Below, piece after piece: positions 32,553 through 44,278 of a stretch of DNA of 64,000 nucleotides (position 1 is its first letter; every line of letters starts with the position of its first letter). The stretch is from Aspidapion aeneum (taxonomy: Eukaryota > Arthropoda > Insecta > Coleoptera > Brentidae). The position numbers were made by a program, and so were the translations under genes. The stretch covers positions 129,570,140 through 129,634,139 of the forward strand of contig OY755039.1 of the NCBI GenBank assembly GCA_963576565.1, given 5' to 3'. The notes under the pieces are model-generated. The model searched no databases and was not told the origin of the DNA. It saw only the letters and a program-made list of their open reading frames with translations.

Positions 32553-33813
32553 TTACCAGAACTTCTGCAACTGTAGCGGCCTCTTGGTTAGGCAAAGCAA
32601 AAACTTCTGGCCATTTGCTAAAGTAATCCATGACAACAAGGATGTATTTGTTGCCCTTTTTAGTTTCTGGAAACGGTCCGGCCACATCAATAGCAATGCG
32701 TTCGAATGGCAGACCTACGTTATATTGTTTCATTTGACCTCTGGACCTTGTTTTGGGACCTTGGCTGGCTGCACAAGTCGAACATCGGCGGCACCAGTTT
32801 TTCACATCTTGAAAGTAATTGACCCAATAAAATCGGTTTCGAATTTTGTCCATGGTTTTATTTATACCTAGGTGCGCGCCTGATTTTCCACCATGGCATT
32901 CGGCCACTATATTGTCTACCATGCTCCTAGGAACCACTACTTGATTAACCACAGTAAGGCCATCGGCACTTTCCCAGGCACGTTTAAGGATGTTTTCCTC
33001 TACTATCAGTGAATCCCATTGTGCCCACAGTGATTTGAATATCACCCCTTGGTTTGCGATATCTTGCCATGATGGTCGTGGCTTGTTCTCTTCTTTCAAT
33101 CGCAAGATAGGTCCTACATCTTTGTCGTTAAGTTGTGTGGTTCTAATCGAAGCCGACATCCATTCTTCATCTGGTTCTAACTTTATCTGGCGCGCGTAGG
33201 TAATTCCCTCTTTCTGGTCAATTTTCCTGCAATGTTTACAATCCTCAGGGCAAGGTCTTCTGGACAATGCATCCGCATTATTATGCACCCTTCCCGCTCG
33301 GTGCTTAATTTGATAATGGTATTGTTGTAGCTTTTCTATCCATCTCGCGACTTGCCCCTCAGGTTGTTTCATTTTCATGAGCCACTGTAACGCAGCATGA
33401 TCCGTTCTAATCAGAAACTCTTGTCCATAGAGATATTTGTGAAAGTGATCTACGGATTTAATGATGGCTAGGAGCTCCTTTCTGGTAACACAATAATTTC
33501 TCTCTGGTTTGGATAGCTTTTTGCTGAAAAATTCGATGACCCGTTCTTCTCCATCTTGTACTTGGGAGAGTACTGCTCCTATGCCAACGTTGCTCGCATC
33601 AGTATCTAATATGAATTTACCTTTTGGAATAGGATATGCGAGAATCGGACTAGAACATAATGCTGCCTTCAGTTTTCTAAATGCTTGGTCACATTCAGTA
33701 TTCCATCTGTAAGAAGCTTTATCTTCTGTAAGTCTATGTAATGGAGACGCTATTTTGGCGAATCCTTCTACAAATCGTCTGTAGTATGTACACAGGCCCA
33801 AAAAGCTTCTCAA
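32488..33813 (-). pseudogene. Gypsy pol: RT connection, RNase H, integrase N-terminus
   Basis: 441 codons. Residues 1-20 complete the RT thumb (SFLGLCTYYRRFV). RNase H follows (LDTDASNVGIGAVLSQ, RTDHAALQWL, HRAGRVHNNADALSR). Then come the HHCC zinc-binding region (HLGINKTMDKIRNRFYW, CRRCSTCA) and the first catalytic Asp of integrase (IAIDVAGPFP). After FSRFGIPLELH the frame is lost. The order of domains (RT-RH-IN) is Ty3/gypsy, not Copia. Confidence 0.92.
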
Positions 33814-33845
33814 TTCATGTTTGTCACGAGGTTGAGGCCATTCTT

Positions 33846-35693
33846 TTATTGCTTGTAACTTCTTTTCGTCAGTATGGATGCCTTGTCGGGAAACGACGTG
33901 ACCCAGGAACTCAACTTTTTCTTGAAATAGAAAACATTTGAGTTTAGTTTAAGATTTGCGTTCCTGATTCTTGAAAATACTTCTCGTAAATTGTCTAGAT
34001 GATCTTGAAATGATTTTCCCATTACTATAACATCATCCAAATAGACTAGGCAGGTTTTCCAAGTAAGGCCTCGTAAAACGACTTCTATTAGTCTTTCAAA
34101 TGAAGCTGGGGCATTGCATAGGCCAAAGGGCATCACATTAAACTGATAAAGTCCACTTCCAGCAGAGAATGCTGTCTTCTCTTTATCTCTCTCAAAGATT
34201 CCTACTTGCCAATATCCACTTTTCAGGTCAAGAGTAGAAAACCAATACGATCCTGCCAACGTTGTTAATGTGTCGTCTATTCTTGGCAGTGCATAACTAT
34301 CTTTCTTAGTCACATCGTTAAGTTTCCTGTAGTCGACACAAAATCTAGTACTTCCATCCTTTTTAGTGACCAACACCACAGGAGATGACCAAGGACTTGA
34401 TGACTCTTCAATAACCCCGTCACTGAGCATTTTATGAATGAGATAGTGAACTTCTTCTTGTTTCGCCATTGGTAGTCTTCTTGGGGGCTGTCTTATCGGT
34501 TGGGCATCGCCAGTGTTGATGGAATGTTGAATAATGTTTGTGCGTCCCGAACTACTCTTAGTTTCGAAGATATTACTTTGTTCTTCTATAAACTCTCTCG
34601 CTTTACTAAATTCTTCTGGAGTTAGATGTTGGCAAGTTGACTCAAATTGCTGAAGTACCTCCATTGGTAACTTGCTTTTATCCTCGGAAGTTGGCTCTTC
34701 ACATCTTGTTACTTTCTGTACTGGTTCAAATAATGCTACCACCTCCCCCTTATTAATTTTGACACTATTTGGGAAAATATTGGCGACTCTAATCGGGATG
34801 TCTTTATCGGTTTTAACTAGTGACTTTGCAACGAGGTAGGTGTTGGGTAATTTCTGTTGGCTTATGAGTCCGACGCAGCTTGATGTTTTACTTTCTAGCC
34901 TCCCAAAAATTATGGTCTCACTGTTACCGACCAGTCTTGTTGTACATACTGCCACGACCTTTATTGGTTCTTTATTGAAGTGACTATTTGACAAAATGAC
35001 CTCTTCATTCCCAAATCTTAGGGTATTAAGTTTATTGTCAAACGCAAATCCATGTTTACTTATCAAGTGCAATCCCAAAATAAATTCATCTTCTATTTCT
35101 GCAACTAATACAGTGTGGCGAATCTTCAACCTTCCTAGCTGTAGATCTATATCTGTCTGCCCCAACACGTCGGCGGATTCTCCAGTCACAGTCTTAAGTG
35201 TTATTTTCTTTTCTGTTGGTCGAATTTTATATCTCGTTGCAATTTTGGACATAAGCAATGATATGGCTGCACCGGTGTCTACTGTGATGTTAACTTGTCT
35301 TCCATTTATAAGTTCGTCAATGTTGAGGCTGTCAGCAGTATGTTTTAAACTCTTAATAGAGTAAATTTTGGGGGCTACCCTTTCATTAGTTAACACCCGC
35401 CTTTCCGTGTTGAAAAGTTTTAGTTTTTCCTGATCTCCTCTTCTGTACTTTGTCCCGCTGGATGGTAGGCGAGACCTCATTTGGACACGACAATTGCGTT
35501 GAATGTGCCCTGTAAGTCCGCATCTAAAACACTTTACATTTGGAGGGGATCGTCTGCTTTCTTTTAAAGAGTCAATCTTCTCTTTCAGTGATTGAAGAAT
35601 TTGGCTTAGCGTCTTTGAGGGAACCTCTTGTTCCTTGCTCATTTCTTCACGCTCGTGAATTGAAACACCCCTTACTTTTGGCATGGACTTCAC
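33846..35693 (-). pseudogene. Gypsy nucleocapsid, protease and reverse transcriptase
   Basis: 615 codons. It starts with a CCHC knuckle (CFRCGLTGHIQRNC) at about residues 55-68, then an aspartic protease (VDTGAAISLLMSKIA, with LGLHLISKHG further on). RT follows (VTKKDGSTRFCVDYRKLN, FSTLDLKSGYWQV, MPFGLCNAPASFERL, YLDDVIVMG). The frame is lost after the RT thumb near 33930. The CCHC knuckle belongs to gag but sits in this frame, so the change of frame from 35647-36732 looks like a mutation and not a programmed gag-pol shift. Confidence 0.93.
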
Positions 35694-36732
35694 TGCTGCT
35701 ATGGAAGCGTTCTCGGCGAAGTAACTTTGCTAAGTCTGTGTCTCGCAAGCCATTAATAAAGCGATCTACCGTGAAGGGATCTCTGTAATTTTCTGGCATC
35801 TCTGGGTAAGCCAAGTACATCAGCCTCCTGATATCTGCTTCATACTCTTGCAATGATTCTCCTGGTCTTTGCGGACGAATATTTAATTCTGACCAATGTA
35901 AATTTCGCAAGTGTTCGTCTCCATACCTTCTTTCTAACGCTGCCACTAAAGCATTGTAACTCTGTTTTTGTTCGGCTGGAATGGACCGTAAAAGTCCCAG
36001 AGCAGGTTCTCGCAGAGCTACCAACAAAGCTCTAGCTTTTTCGTCATCGTCCCAGCCATTTGCAGCAGCGGCAGCTTCAAACTGTTGTTTGTAGGTGGAC
36101 CAGGAAGACGTGCCATCAAAATTTGGAGGCCTAATGTTTTGGTTGGAATTCACAACATATCCCTGAGTTTTTATTTTGTTGTGTTCTTTCTGAAGCTGTA
36201 TAAACTGCTTTGACATGTCCTGGAATTTTTCTTCCATGGTTTGAAAAACTTCTTCCCTAACATTCTGTAGTTTGGTCTCCACTTTTTCTTCAACATTCTG
36301 CAATTTGTTTTGCACCTTTTCTTCTACATTCTGCATCCTTTGAGTTATTTCTTCCTTAAGACCTTCTGTTGCTACCTTAAATTCTCCTCTCAGCTGTTCG
36401 GAGTTGCTCCTTATTTGGTCGAAGTTTTCTTGCATACCATCTATTTCTTCAAATGTCCGTCTCATATCGTTTTGGTTTTGTGCAATGGTCTGTCTTATAT
36501 CGTTCTGGTTTTGTTCCATGGTCTGCTTCATGTCGTCCATGGTGTGTTTCATGTCGCCTTGATTTTGTTCAATGGTCTGTCTCATGTCGTTCTGGTTTTG
36601 TTCAATGGTCTGTCTCATATCGTTCTGGTTTTGAGCCATTTCAGATGATAGAGCCTGAATTATTTTAGTCAGTTCTTCCATTTTTGCTGATCCTTGTCTA
36701 GTAAGCATCAACTTTCTGACAAATTTCTCCAA
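35647..36732 (-). pseudogene. Gypsy gag (matrix/capsid part)
   Basis: 361 codons from an ATG at 36732. Residues 20-100 are a Gln/Asn/Asp-rich repeat (QNQNDMRQTIEQ units repeated about seven times with variation), probably coiled coil, continued by KVQNKLQNVEEKVETKLQNV. Residues about 200-330 are capsid-like (IRPPNFDGTSSWSTYKQQFE, ALLVALREPALGLL, RRYGDEHLR, DRFINGL), typical of Ty3/gypsy gag. The frame ends shortly before the CCHC knuckle, which is in the next frame. Confidence 0.92.
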
Positions 36733-36765
36733 ACGTCTATCCTTATATAAAAGTTAATGTCGCAG

Positions 36766-37400
36766 TCCGTTTTTCAATATCTCTTCCGATTCTTAAATAG
36801 AACCTAATGGAATGTTCTGGAATATACTGGTAAATGTCACTCTTTCTGCCACTAGGCAAATGTAGAAGTCACTTTTTGATTATCTCTTTTGGTTCTCGAA
36901 TAGATCGTCGTAGAATGTTATGGAATATTCTAGAAATTATTTCCAATTCTTACTTTTTAAATAGCTAAGCTAATGTCAAAGTCGCTTTTTGGATATCTCT
37001 TTTGGTTCTCGAATAGAACGTCGTAGAATTTTATGGAATATTCTAAAACTTCTTTCTAATTCTCACTTTTTGAATAACTAAGCTAATGTCGAAGTCGGTT
37101 TTTGTATATCTCTTCTGGTTCTAGAATAGAACGTCGTAGAATGTTATCGAATCTTCTAGAAATTCTTTCTAATTGTTACTTTTTAAATAACTAAGCTAAT
37201 GTCGAAGTCGCTTTTTGGATATCTCTTCCGGTTTTCGAATAGAACGTCGTAGAAAGTGATGGAATATGCTAGAAAATCTTCCTAATTATCAATTTTTGGG
37301 CTGTAAGGTTAATGTCGAAGTCGGTTCTCAAATATCTCTTTTGGTTTTTGAATAGAACACTATCGAACTTCTTCGAATATTCTAGAAAAATCACTTACTG
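36766..37400 (-). repeat. ~113-bp tandem repeats in gypsy leader with heat-shock-element motifs
   Basis: Units starting aatgtcgaagtc or a close variant occur at about 36766, 36860, 36973, 37088, 37198 and 37311, a step of 110-115 bp after the first. Most units contain GAAnnTTCnnGAA: perfect at 36810-36822, 36923-36935, 37149-37161 and 37375-37387, and with one mismatch at 37036-37048 and 37262-37274. The array lies between the 5' LTR and gag. Confidence 0.85.
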
Positions 37401-37471
37401 TTCTTCTGTCCAATTGTCCTAGCCGGTGGTACTATTTACGGATATTCTTTGCACTATTTATTTCTTTTAGT

Positions 37472-37489
37472 CTCACTTCTGACACGAAT
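37472..37489 (-). other. Primer-binding region of the gypsy element
   Basis: The bases directly after the 5' LTR on the minus strand read attcgtgtcagaagtgag. This is the expected location of a tRNA-complementary site. I cannot name the tRNA with confidence. Confidence 0.5.
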
Positions 37490-37921
37490 TGTTACGGGTT
37501 CTCCACAACAATTAAAACTCGCAAATGTCAAAAAAAATACGTCAATTTATTTCGACAAATTATGTACAAAAACACGCACTTAAACTTACTAATAACTTGC
37601 TAATAATTCACTAATTTAATCCGCCTATTAACTTCGCGTTAACATCTAGCGATCACTACCGTTGGTTATCTTTAACTGCCCGATGCACGACGTCCGGCCC
37701 TATATATAGGGTCTGCCTACTATTCGAGAATTTTCCATCCTTGTTCGATTCAGGATTTTACCACCCTTTTCTAGAACGCGGACCGTTCGCGCACCAGTTT
37801 GTCATAGATAACGCAACTAAAACCTAGACTAAGAATACAACCATAAGATACGTCAACCTAATACTACACTAAACCTAAATAAATTCTAACTATAAAATTT
37901 AAATAACTTAAATTTGTAACA
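37490..37921 (-). repeat. Ty3/gypsy 5' LTR (right)
   Basis: 432 bp, TGTTAC...GTAACA on the minus strand. TATATATA lies at 37701-37708 and the heat-shock-element match TTCgaGAAttTTC at 37723-37735, the same arrangement as in the other LTR although neighbouring bases differ. The differences from the left LTR indicate the insertion is not recent. Confidence 0.95.
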
Positions 37922-38511
37922 ATATGATTTTGTTATGTGGTAATATGAAAACACCCTATATAAAAAAAAAATTTGTAGGCTTATAATTATAATTTGTTTT
38001 ACACTTTGTATTAATATTGTAATTTTAACACATATTGAATAATATCTACGTGATAAATAATTTTTCAATAAAATGTAGTCCGGCTGGCCCACTGTGCGCC
38101 GTAGTTTTTATTATACAAGGTATTTTCGAAAAAATTCCTACGGTACGACAAACGATTAATCCATAGTACACCGGTCTATTTTCTAAGTGAAAAGTAACAG
38201 GCTGAATTTTCTAAAAGGCTTCATTTGATACAATTTTATTCAAAATTAAATCTTACAGAGTAGGGATGCAATATCGTATGGTCAATATCGATATTGGGAA
38301 AATATAATTTTATTATTATCGATATTTTCCAATATAGATATTAATCCGCTTTCAAAATAAAAAATATTTATACTGTTTTAAAACAGTATGATAAAAAATA
38401 CAACGGTGTACTGTGCTATGTAGACTATACGTTTTTGTCCACCAAAATGACGTCTTTATAAATGTGCATAAGATTTCCGATATGTGCGGACGTTCTTTAA
38501 ACAATTAATAC

Positions 38512-38691
38512 CTTATAAGGTTCTAATTCCTCCTTCCATTTTTTGTAATCTGTCGCAGCATGTTTTTGGCTTGAAATATCATTTAAAAATGGCTGAACAT
38601 ATTTTTTATCGAGTGCTTCAATAAGATCTAGTTTGCTAGCTGGGACGTCAGCGCTACGGGATGTCATTTCAAAAGCGGGCACTACCAAAGC
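38512..38691 (-). CDS. LARGE: LARGE exon e7: GT49 domain, VVPAFE motif
   Basis: The acceptor is ttcttttag before GCTTTGG and the donor is TATAAG before GTATTA. It is 180 nt with both ends in phase 0. The protein ALVVPAFEMTSRSADVPASK leads to DLIEALDKKYVQPF, then HAATDYKKWKEELEPYK. This matches the LARGE/B4GAT1-type GT49 core (V-P-A-F-E, then P-T-N-x-x-K-W). The final PYK joins VTWTLDYEPYVV of e8 exactly as in the family. Confidence 0.95.
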
Positions 38692-38825
38692 CTAAAAGAA
38701 TGTATATCTTTGTTAAAGATGCACCGGTATCTTACATTGATTCAAGTATTTTGTTATGTTTTTAATTGTTGTCAATTTATGACAAAATTAATTAAAATTT
38801 TTTTGTAAACTGTCGACTTGTTTGG

Positions 38826-39070
38826 AAATATCGCATCTATTAGAGCATTCATAAGTGTCGCTGCCAAACAAAATATGAATTTAACACAATTCGATGTGGC
38901 TACTGCATTTTTGTATGGCAATTTTTATAAAGAAATTTATATGAAACAATTAGAGATATGAAGATAACACTGGTAAAGTTTGTAGATTAGGGAAAAGTCT
39001 ATGGACTCAGCAGGCACCGCGGTGCTGGAACAAATGATTTGTAGACGTTTTCAAAAGTATGGGATTTTCT
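38826..39070 (+). pseudogene. Copia RT fragment
   Basis: IASIRAFISVAAKQNMNLTQ, then FDVATAFLYGNFYKEIYMKQ, then after a frameshift KVCRLGKSLW and APRCWNK, is the Ty1/Copia RT motif A region (F-D-V-x-T-A-F-L-x-G). It is about 80 codons long and broken by stops. It is an isolated relic directly upstream of a LINE. Confidence 0.85.
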
Positions 39071-39089
39071 TTATCCCGGCTATGACCTA

Positions 39090-41335
39090 CACCACCGATT
39101 TCGACATAATTTTGGGATCTGTGTGTACCATGACCTTTCGTGTCATCGAGAGGAAAAGGTAGAACCAGCTAACATCGATATCATATGGCTAAAATTCACC
39201 TCAAAGTCCCCCACTTTGGTTCATCCGATCATAAACTTATAATAACAAAGTGCGAAATGCTCATACCACAAAGCCAACAGCAAGAGGTTTGCTTTAAAAC
39301 AACTGATCCCACTATTTGCTGTAATGAAATAATAAAAGTAATCTTATCTGGAATGGATGCATATATCCCACATACAACAAAACGCAGAGCTAATGCAAAA
39401 CCTTGGTTCAACAGCCAGCGTCAAACGGCTGTACAGAAAAAACACAGAGCATATAACCTTTGAAAACGACAACAAACCGCTCAAAACCACACAGAATTTA
39501 TAAAAGCCAGAAATAGTTGCAAAATTACTATTTACGCCGGCAAAGAAACATACAATCAAATAATAAAAAACAGGTTGCTGAATTGTCCAAGTAGTTCTAG
39601 GTCCTTTTGGTCTCTTGCAAAAGCTGTTGAATCAAACTTCACCAAGTCATCCATACCACCACTTACAGATAAAAATATTCACTTAGCCACAACATCAGAG
39701 GAAAAAGCCAATATGCTGGACAAAATTTTTTCCTCCAACTCAAACCTAACAGTGCCAAATGGGAAAACTCCACCGTTCATTGAAAGGGTTTCCCACAGTA
39801 TGCCTTTTGTCACAGAGAAATACGAAAATTCCTTAAAAAGTTGGATACAAACAAAGCAATGGGTCCAGATCGCATTCCCGCGATAGTACTACTCAAAAAT
39901 TCTCACCCCAACTTTCGCTAAATTATTCAATTTATCTTACAGGCAAGGAGTATATCCATCATCATGGAAGTCTGCCGCAGTACAACCCATTCCAAAGAAA
40001 GGAAAAAAGACAGATCCGTTAAACTATAGACCAATTGCTCTACTTTCGGTGATATCAAAAGTAATAGAAATAGTTGTGAACAATCACTTAACCAAGTACT
40101 TGGAAAAGTACGAAATTATCAACGACAAGCAATACGGATTTCGAAAATATAGGTCAACTGGCGATTTACTTACATACGTCACTCACTTATGGCAAAAAGC
40201 GATTGAGTTGCGGGGTGAAACAAGAACAATTGCCTTAGATATATCTAAAGCATTCGATAACACAACAAGCTCAAAGCAATGGGATTGTCGCCGAAACTTT
40301 GCACTTGGTTTGAAAGTTACCTAGGATAGATACATTTATGTTGCACTGGATGGCCAGAACTCCAACTCCAACTCTTACCAAATAAATGCTGGTGTGCCAC
40401 AGGGAGCAATCCTTTCGCCCACACTTTTTCTGATTTACATAAATGACCTCATAGATAAAACAGTAAATCTACTTTATTGCTTTGTAGATGATGGCAATAT
40501 AGTCTCCTCACTCATACCACCCACATGTCTCTCCGCACGTGAATTCCATTATCTTAGACTAACTCAAATATCGCAGATAAATAACGACCTGGAGATAATA
40601 GAGGACTGGGGCCACAAAAACCTTGTACAGTTCAACGCGCCGAAAACCCAAGCAGTCCTGTTTTCAAAAAAGACCAGCACCGGTGAGCCAAACATCATGC
40701 TATCTGGAAGTGCTGTCACATTGCAGAGCCAGTTGAACATCTTAGGAGTCACTGCAGAGACCAACATGGCATAGTCACGTGGCAGATATAGCTAAAAGGG
40801 CGTCCCAAAAGCATGGGGTGCTATTTCGTGCAAGCATCTGTATACACGAAGCCAACTGCTGACACTCTACAAAGCCCAGATTCGACCAACTATGGAGTAC
40901 TGCTCACATATATGGAGTGTGGCACCCAAACATTCCTTAATGCTTTTGAACACCGTGCAAAAACGAGCTATCAAGCTGATCAATGACCCCGCACTTAACC
41001 GTAACTTCGATAGTCTCGAACATCGAAGAACTGTGGGCGATCTATCTCTCTTCTACAGGTATTTTCACGGAAAATGCTCTGAAGAGTTGGCACGTATGAT
41101 CCCCCCGGGAGTAGCACCTACTAGGCGAACACATCAAACAGACGGTAACCATCAATTTACTGTCAAAATAGAGGCACCAAGAACCTCATTATATCAGAAT
41201 TCATATCTCTGGAGAACAGCATCGCTGTGAAATAAACTCCCTGCGACAGTTTTCCCTGCAGGTTACAACCTGAACCGTTTCAAAACCAACATACACCAAC
41301 ATTTCTGCGCACTTGCCGCTTCTCGAGCGTGATAG
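39090..41335 (+). pseudogene. Jockey/CR1-like LINE with RT, several stops
   Basis: In order: the end of an APE endonuclease (HFGSSDHKLIITK, 39185); a linker (39575-39886); RT motif 1 at about 40015-40060 (NYRPIALLSVISKVIE); QYGFRKYRSTGDLL; LDISKAFD (motif A, 40240); GVPQGAILSPTLFLIYIND (motif B, 40394); CFVDDGN (motif C). The C-terminal region is at 40892-41230 (MEYCSHIWSVAPKHS). Stops or frameshifts occur near 39460, 39890, 40320, 40775 and 41230. It is a dead copy. Confidence 0.9.
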
Positions 41336-41342
41336 GGATCTC

Positions 41343-41700
41343 CTTGCGAGTGCGCATACCCGTAAAAAAAAATTGCGTATCTTTCTCAAAAATACCCGTA
41401 ATTTAGCAATTTTTTTAATACCATGTCTATACCTCTTTGATTAAAACTCGTAGACAATAATTGAGTGGAAACAAAATTTCGGACATCCATTGTCTTTTTA
41501 TTTTAAACACATAACCGTAAAAAAATGCGTATCTTTCTCAAAAATACCCGTAACTCCGCATTTTTTTTAATACTATGTCTATACCTCTTTGATTAAAACT
41601 CGTAGACAATAATTGAGTAGAAACAAAATTTCGGACATCCATTGCCTTTTTATTTTAAACACAGTATTTAAAATAAATAAAGATAATGGAAGTCCAAAAT
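41343..41700. mobile_element. Penelope-like terminal repeat fragments
   Basis: A ~165-bp unit (cgtatctttctcaaaaatac, then ctttgattaaaactcgtaga) is duplicated at about 41366 and 41530. Both copies then read acaaaatttcggacatccat, matching the Penelope terminal sequence at 53240-53290. An inverted piece (aataaagataatggaagtcc) at 41675 matches 54000-54020. The block ends about 20 bp from LARGE exon e6. Confidence 0.7.
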
Positions 41701-41719
41701 TTTGTTTCTATGTCTATAC

Positions 41720-41872
41720 CTGTTTTTCCATATTTCTTTTACTTTTAATATTTTCCCTGAGTATTTGATACAGGTTTCTCACTGGTACAAAATCCACGTC
41801 AGCCGTAAAAACATACGGTGTTTTAACATTTTTCAAACCAATGTTCTTCAGAACATTTATTGGATAAAAATC
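41720..41872 (-). CDS. LARGE: LARGE exon e6: GT49 catalytic DVD motif
   Basis: The acceptor is ttttttag before GATTTTTATCC and the donor is AAACAG before GTATAG. It is 153 nt, 51 codons, with both ends in phase 0. The protein DFYPINVLKNIGLKNVKTPY leads to VFTADVDFVPVRNLYQILRE. This aligns with the LARGE block Y-P-V-N-x-L-R-N ... T-P-Y-x-F-x-x-D-I-D-F. The DVD at 41792-41800 is the metal-binding DxD of the glucuronyltransferase domain; Val in place of Ile keeps the motif. It begins with Asp directly and has no ATG, so it is easily missed. Confidence 0.96.
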
Positions 41873-42113
41873 CTAAAAAAAATAAAAATAAATAAATTCT
41901 ATAAGTTCTTTAGAAGTCAAACTGAATCGGTCATTTCAAACACCAATCACATTCTGCTAATTTTACGGTAGAACGTAAAAACTGAATAGCTTAAAGATTT
42001 ATAAACAACTGCCCCCAAAATAACATGTAATATTATGTGATTAGGCTCTAGAACAATAAAATGCACACTAAAAAAATTATAATTTTTTTGGGAAAATTAA
42101 ATTTTGGACTAAT

Positions 42114-44278
42114 TAGTCTATGGACAAATCAAGTTTCGTGTGCAAGTCGTGCCAACTTTCTGCCGATAAGCTAACTTTGTTAAGGGCATCCCAGATATCA
42201 GGTTTTGACTTGTTGTCATTCTGGTAAATGCGTTTTTTGAAAAATATGGCGGATTCAAAATGGCCGAAAGGCGTATCCTTAAAAAAATTGTAACTTTTTT
42301 ATTTCTTATCCGATTTTCATGAAACAAAGTTTAAAATACTTGCTTTATAATGTATTTAAAAATGTATTGGTAAAAAAATATGTACTTTTTTGTATTTGTC
42401 AAAAAAAATTAAAAATGCAAAAAAAAGATCATTATTTTTTATTTTTTTTTATTTATAAAACTATTGGAGCTAGAAAAAAAAAGTTTGTATAAAAAAGATA
42501 GCTATTTTGATTCTTTATTCAAATCTGCTTCAAATGTTCCAAAGCGTTAATTAGTTTTTAAGTTATTTCCAAATAACTGGAAACAAATAGGGGTCTTTAA
42601 GGTATATTTAAAAATTATGCTTTTAATGAAAACCATAAGAACTTTTTGAAAGTAACTTAAATTTGTTTAACATACCTAGCAGATCAGGTTTTGACTTATT
42701 GTCATTGTGATACTCGCGTTTTTTTTAAAATATGGCAGATTCAATATGGCGGAAAAGCATATTTAAAAACAAATTGTATCTTTTTTATTTTTTATCCGAT
42801 TTTAATACAATAAAGCTTAAATTACTTGAATTGAAATGTACTAAAAAAATACTTTGTAAAAAATGTATTTTTTTTAATATTCGAAAAAAAAATCGGCTGG
42901 AAAAAGTGACAAAAATGATTTTATTTATTTTATTTTTTAATTGACCCCCATATACGGACGTCGCTGAAGGGTTTGTCATTAATTAAACCCCCCAAACTAA
43001 CACATTGTTAAAAAGACAATTTTCTTTCCTATAATAAAGTATAAAACACATTTTTGTCAATTGAGCTTAGTTTCTGAGAAAATTGGGAAAACTTGTAAAA
43101 GAATTAATTTGGTGATTTGTAAAAATTGATTTAAGTTGCACAGGCCTGTAAAGTTTTAATCTGAAGATAAATCTACACACGTTTAAAAGGAAATTTTATT
43201 GTCTACAATCGACTGTAGGTCACAATTTTTGAGCTGGAGAGTTTATCATTAGTCCTACCCCACTGACTTATAGATTGTTGAAAAGGAAATTTTATGGGCT
43301 ACAATAAAGAATAGTTTATATTTTTCTCTAAGCTTAGTTTTTAAGAAAATTTGAAAAAATCTAAAAATTTCAGAACTTGGGGAGTCTGGGGGGTCTTTTG
43401 TTTTGATCCATTTCTATGTCATTGTATCTTTAGGGCGTCAATTTAGATACATTTTTAGAAATTCGAACACGACTATAAAAGGAGGGGGGATAAAAAAAAT
43501 TGGACCAAAAACTTGCCCGGCAACATCCAAATCGTTAGTCTGTGATCTATTCTCAGCTAAGATTCATTGTCCAACTGCGGTCCTCATATTTTGCATACTC
43601 AACTACCTCTAGCACCTGCACTATATTGTAAAAACTTTCGTCGATTGATAATCACTTTCAAAAATAACAATAACAACGTTGATAATGTCCATCAAACAAC
43701 GATAACAATAAAAATAGAAATCACCTGTTTTACAAGACGCGTAAAGCCGCGCCTTCGGTAGTCGTTTTGGTGACAACAAATTGTTTTTTTTATTGAAACA
43801 AATATAAAATATACATCTATATAAGACTTGTATACACCAAATTAAAGAAAAATGTTCATTCTAAAACTTTTGTTTAAACTTTTTTTTAAATTTTGCTTTG
43901 GTGTTATTAAAAATGTAGGTTAAACTTTACTAGCTATACAAAAAAAGTTAAAGGTCAGTTATTTAATTTTTTTCTAAAAAAACGAAGCAAAATTTTTAAA
44001 AATATAATAGAAAGTTATTTTATTGCGGGTGTTTACTGATTCATTTGACATTTTTTGCAACCCTCTACGACTATTTTTGAGAAAGATACATCGTTTTAAA
44101 AAGTATCATGCAAAAAAAAGTGGTGGGGGCCATATCTTTAAAAAAACGCATTTACGAGAATGACAACAAGTCAAAACCTGATCTATGGAGTGCCCTTAAC
44201 AAACTTGGCTCATCGGCAAAAAGTTGGCACGACTTGCACACGAAACCCCCTTTTAGGCCGATTTGTCCATAGACTAAA
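42114..44278. mobile_element. Fold-back element, 2.2 kb (family F)
   Basis: The left end (tagtctatggacaaatc) and right end (gatttgtccatagacta) are inverted. The arms match for about 150 bp through gtgcaagtcgtgccaacttt and aggttttgacttgttgtcat. A second, direct copy of the inner arm begins at about 42680 (aggttttgacttattgtcat), about 485 bp after the first. The rest is AT-rich with no transposase. Confidence 0.85.

Larger units (their letters stand above)
31402..37921 (-). mobile_element. Ty3/gypsy retrotransposon, 6.5 kb, inactive
   Basis: The parts in minus-strand order are: 5' LTR (37490-37921), primer-binding region, leader with tandem repeats (36766-37400), gag, protease, RT, RNase H, integrase, polypurine tract and 3' LTR (31402-31829). 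No env-like ORF is present. The gag-pol reading frame is broken by frameshifts near 35670, 33930 and 32520 and by stops at about 32343 and 31995. The flanking bases (atag and atat) are similar but not an exact 4-bp duplication. It lies in the LARGE intron between e8 and e7, in the same orientation as LARGE. Confidence 0.95.

Noticed and set aside
31402..37921. An env gene or evidence of an infectious errantivirus
   Set aside because: The polypurine tract and 3' LTR follow directly after the integrase end; there is no room for env.
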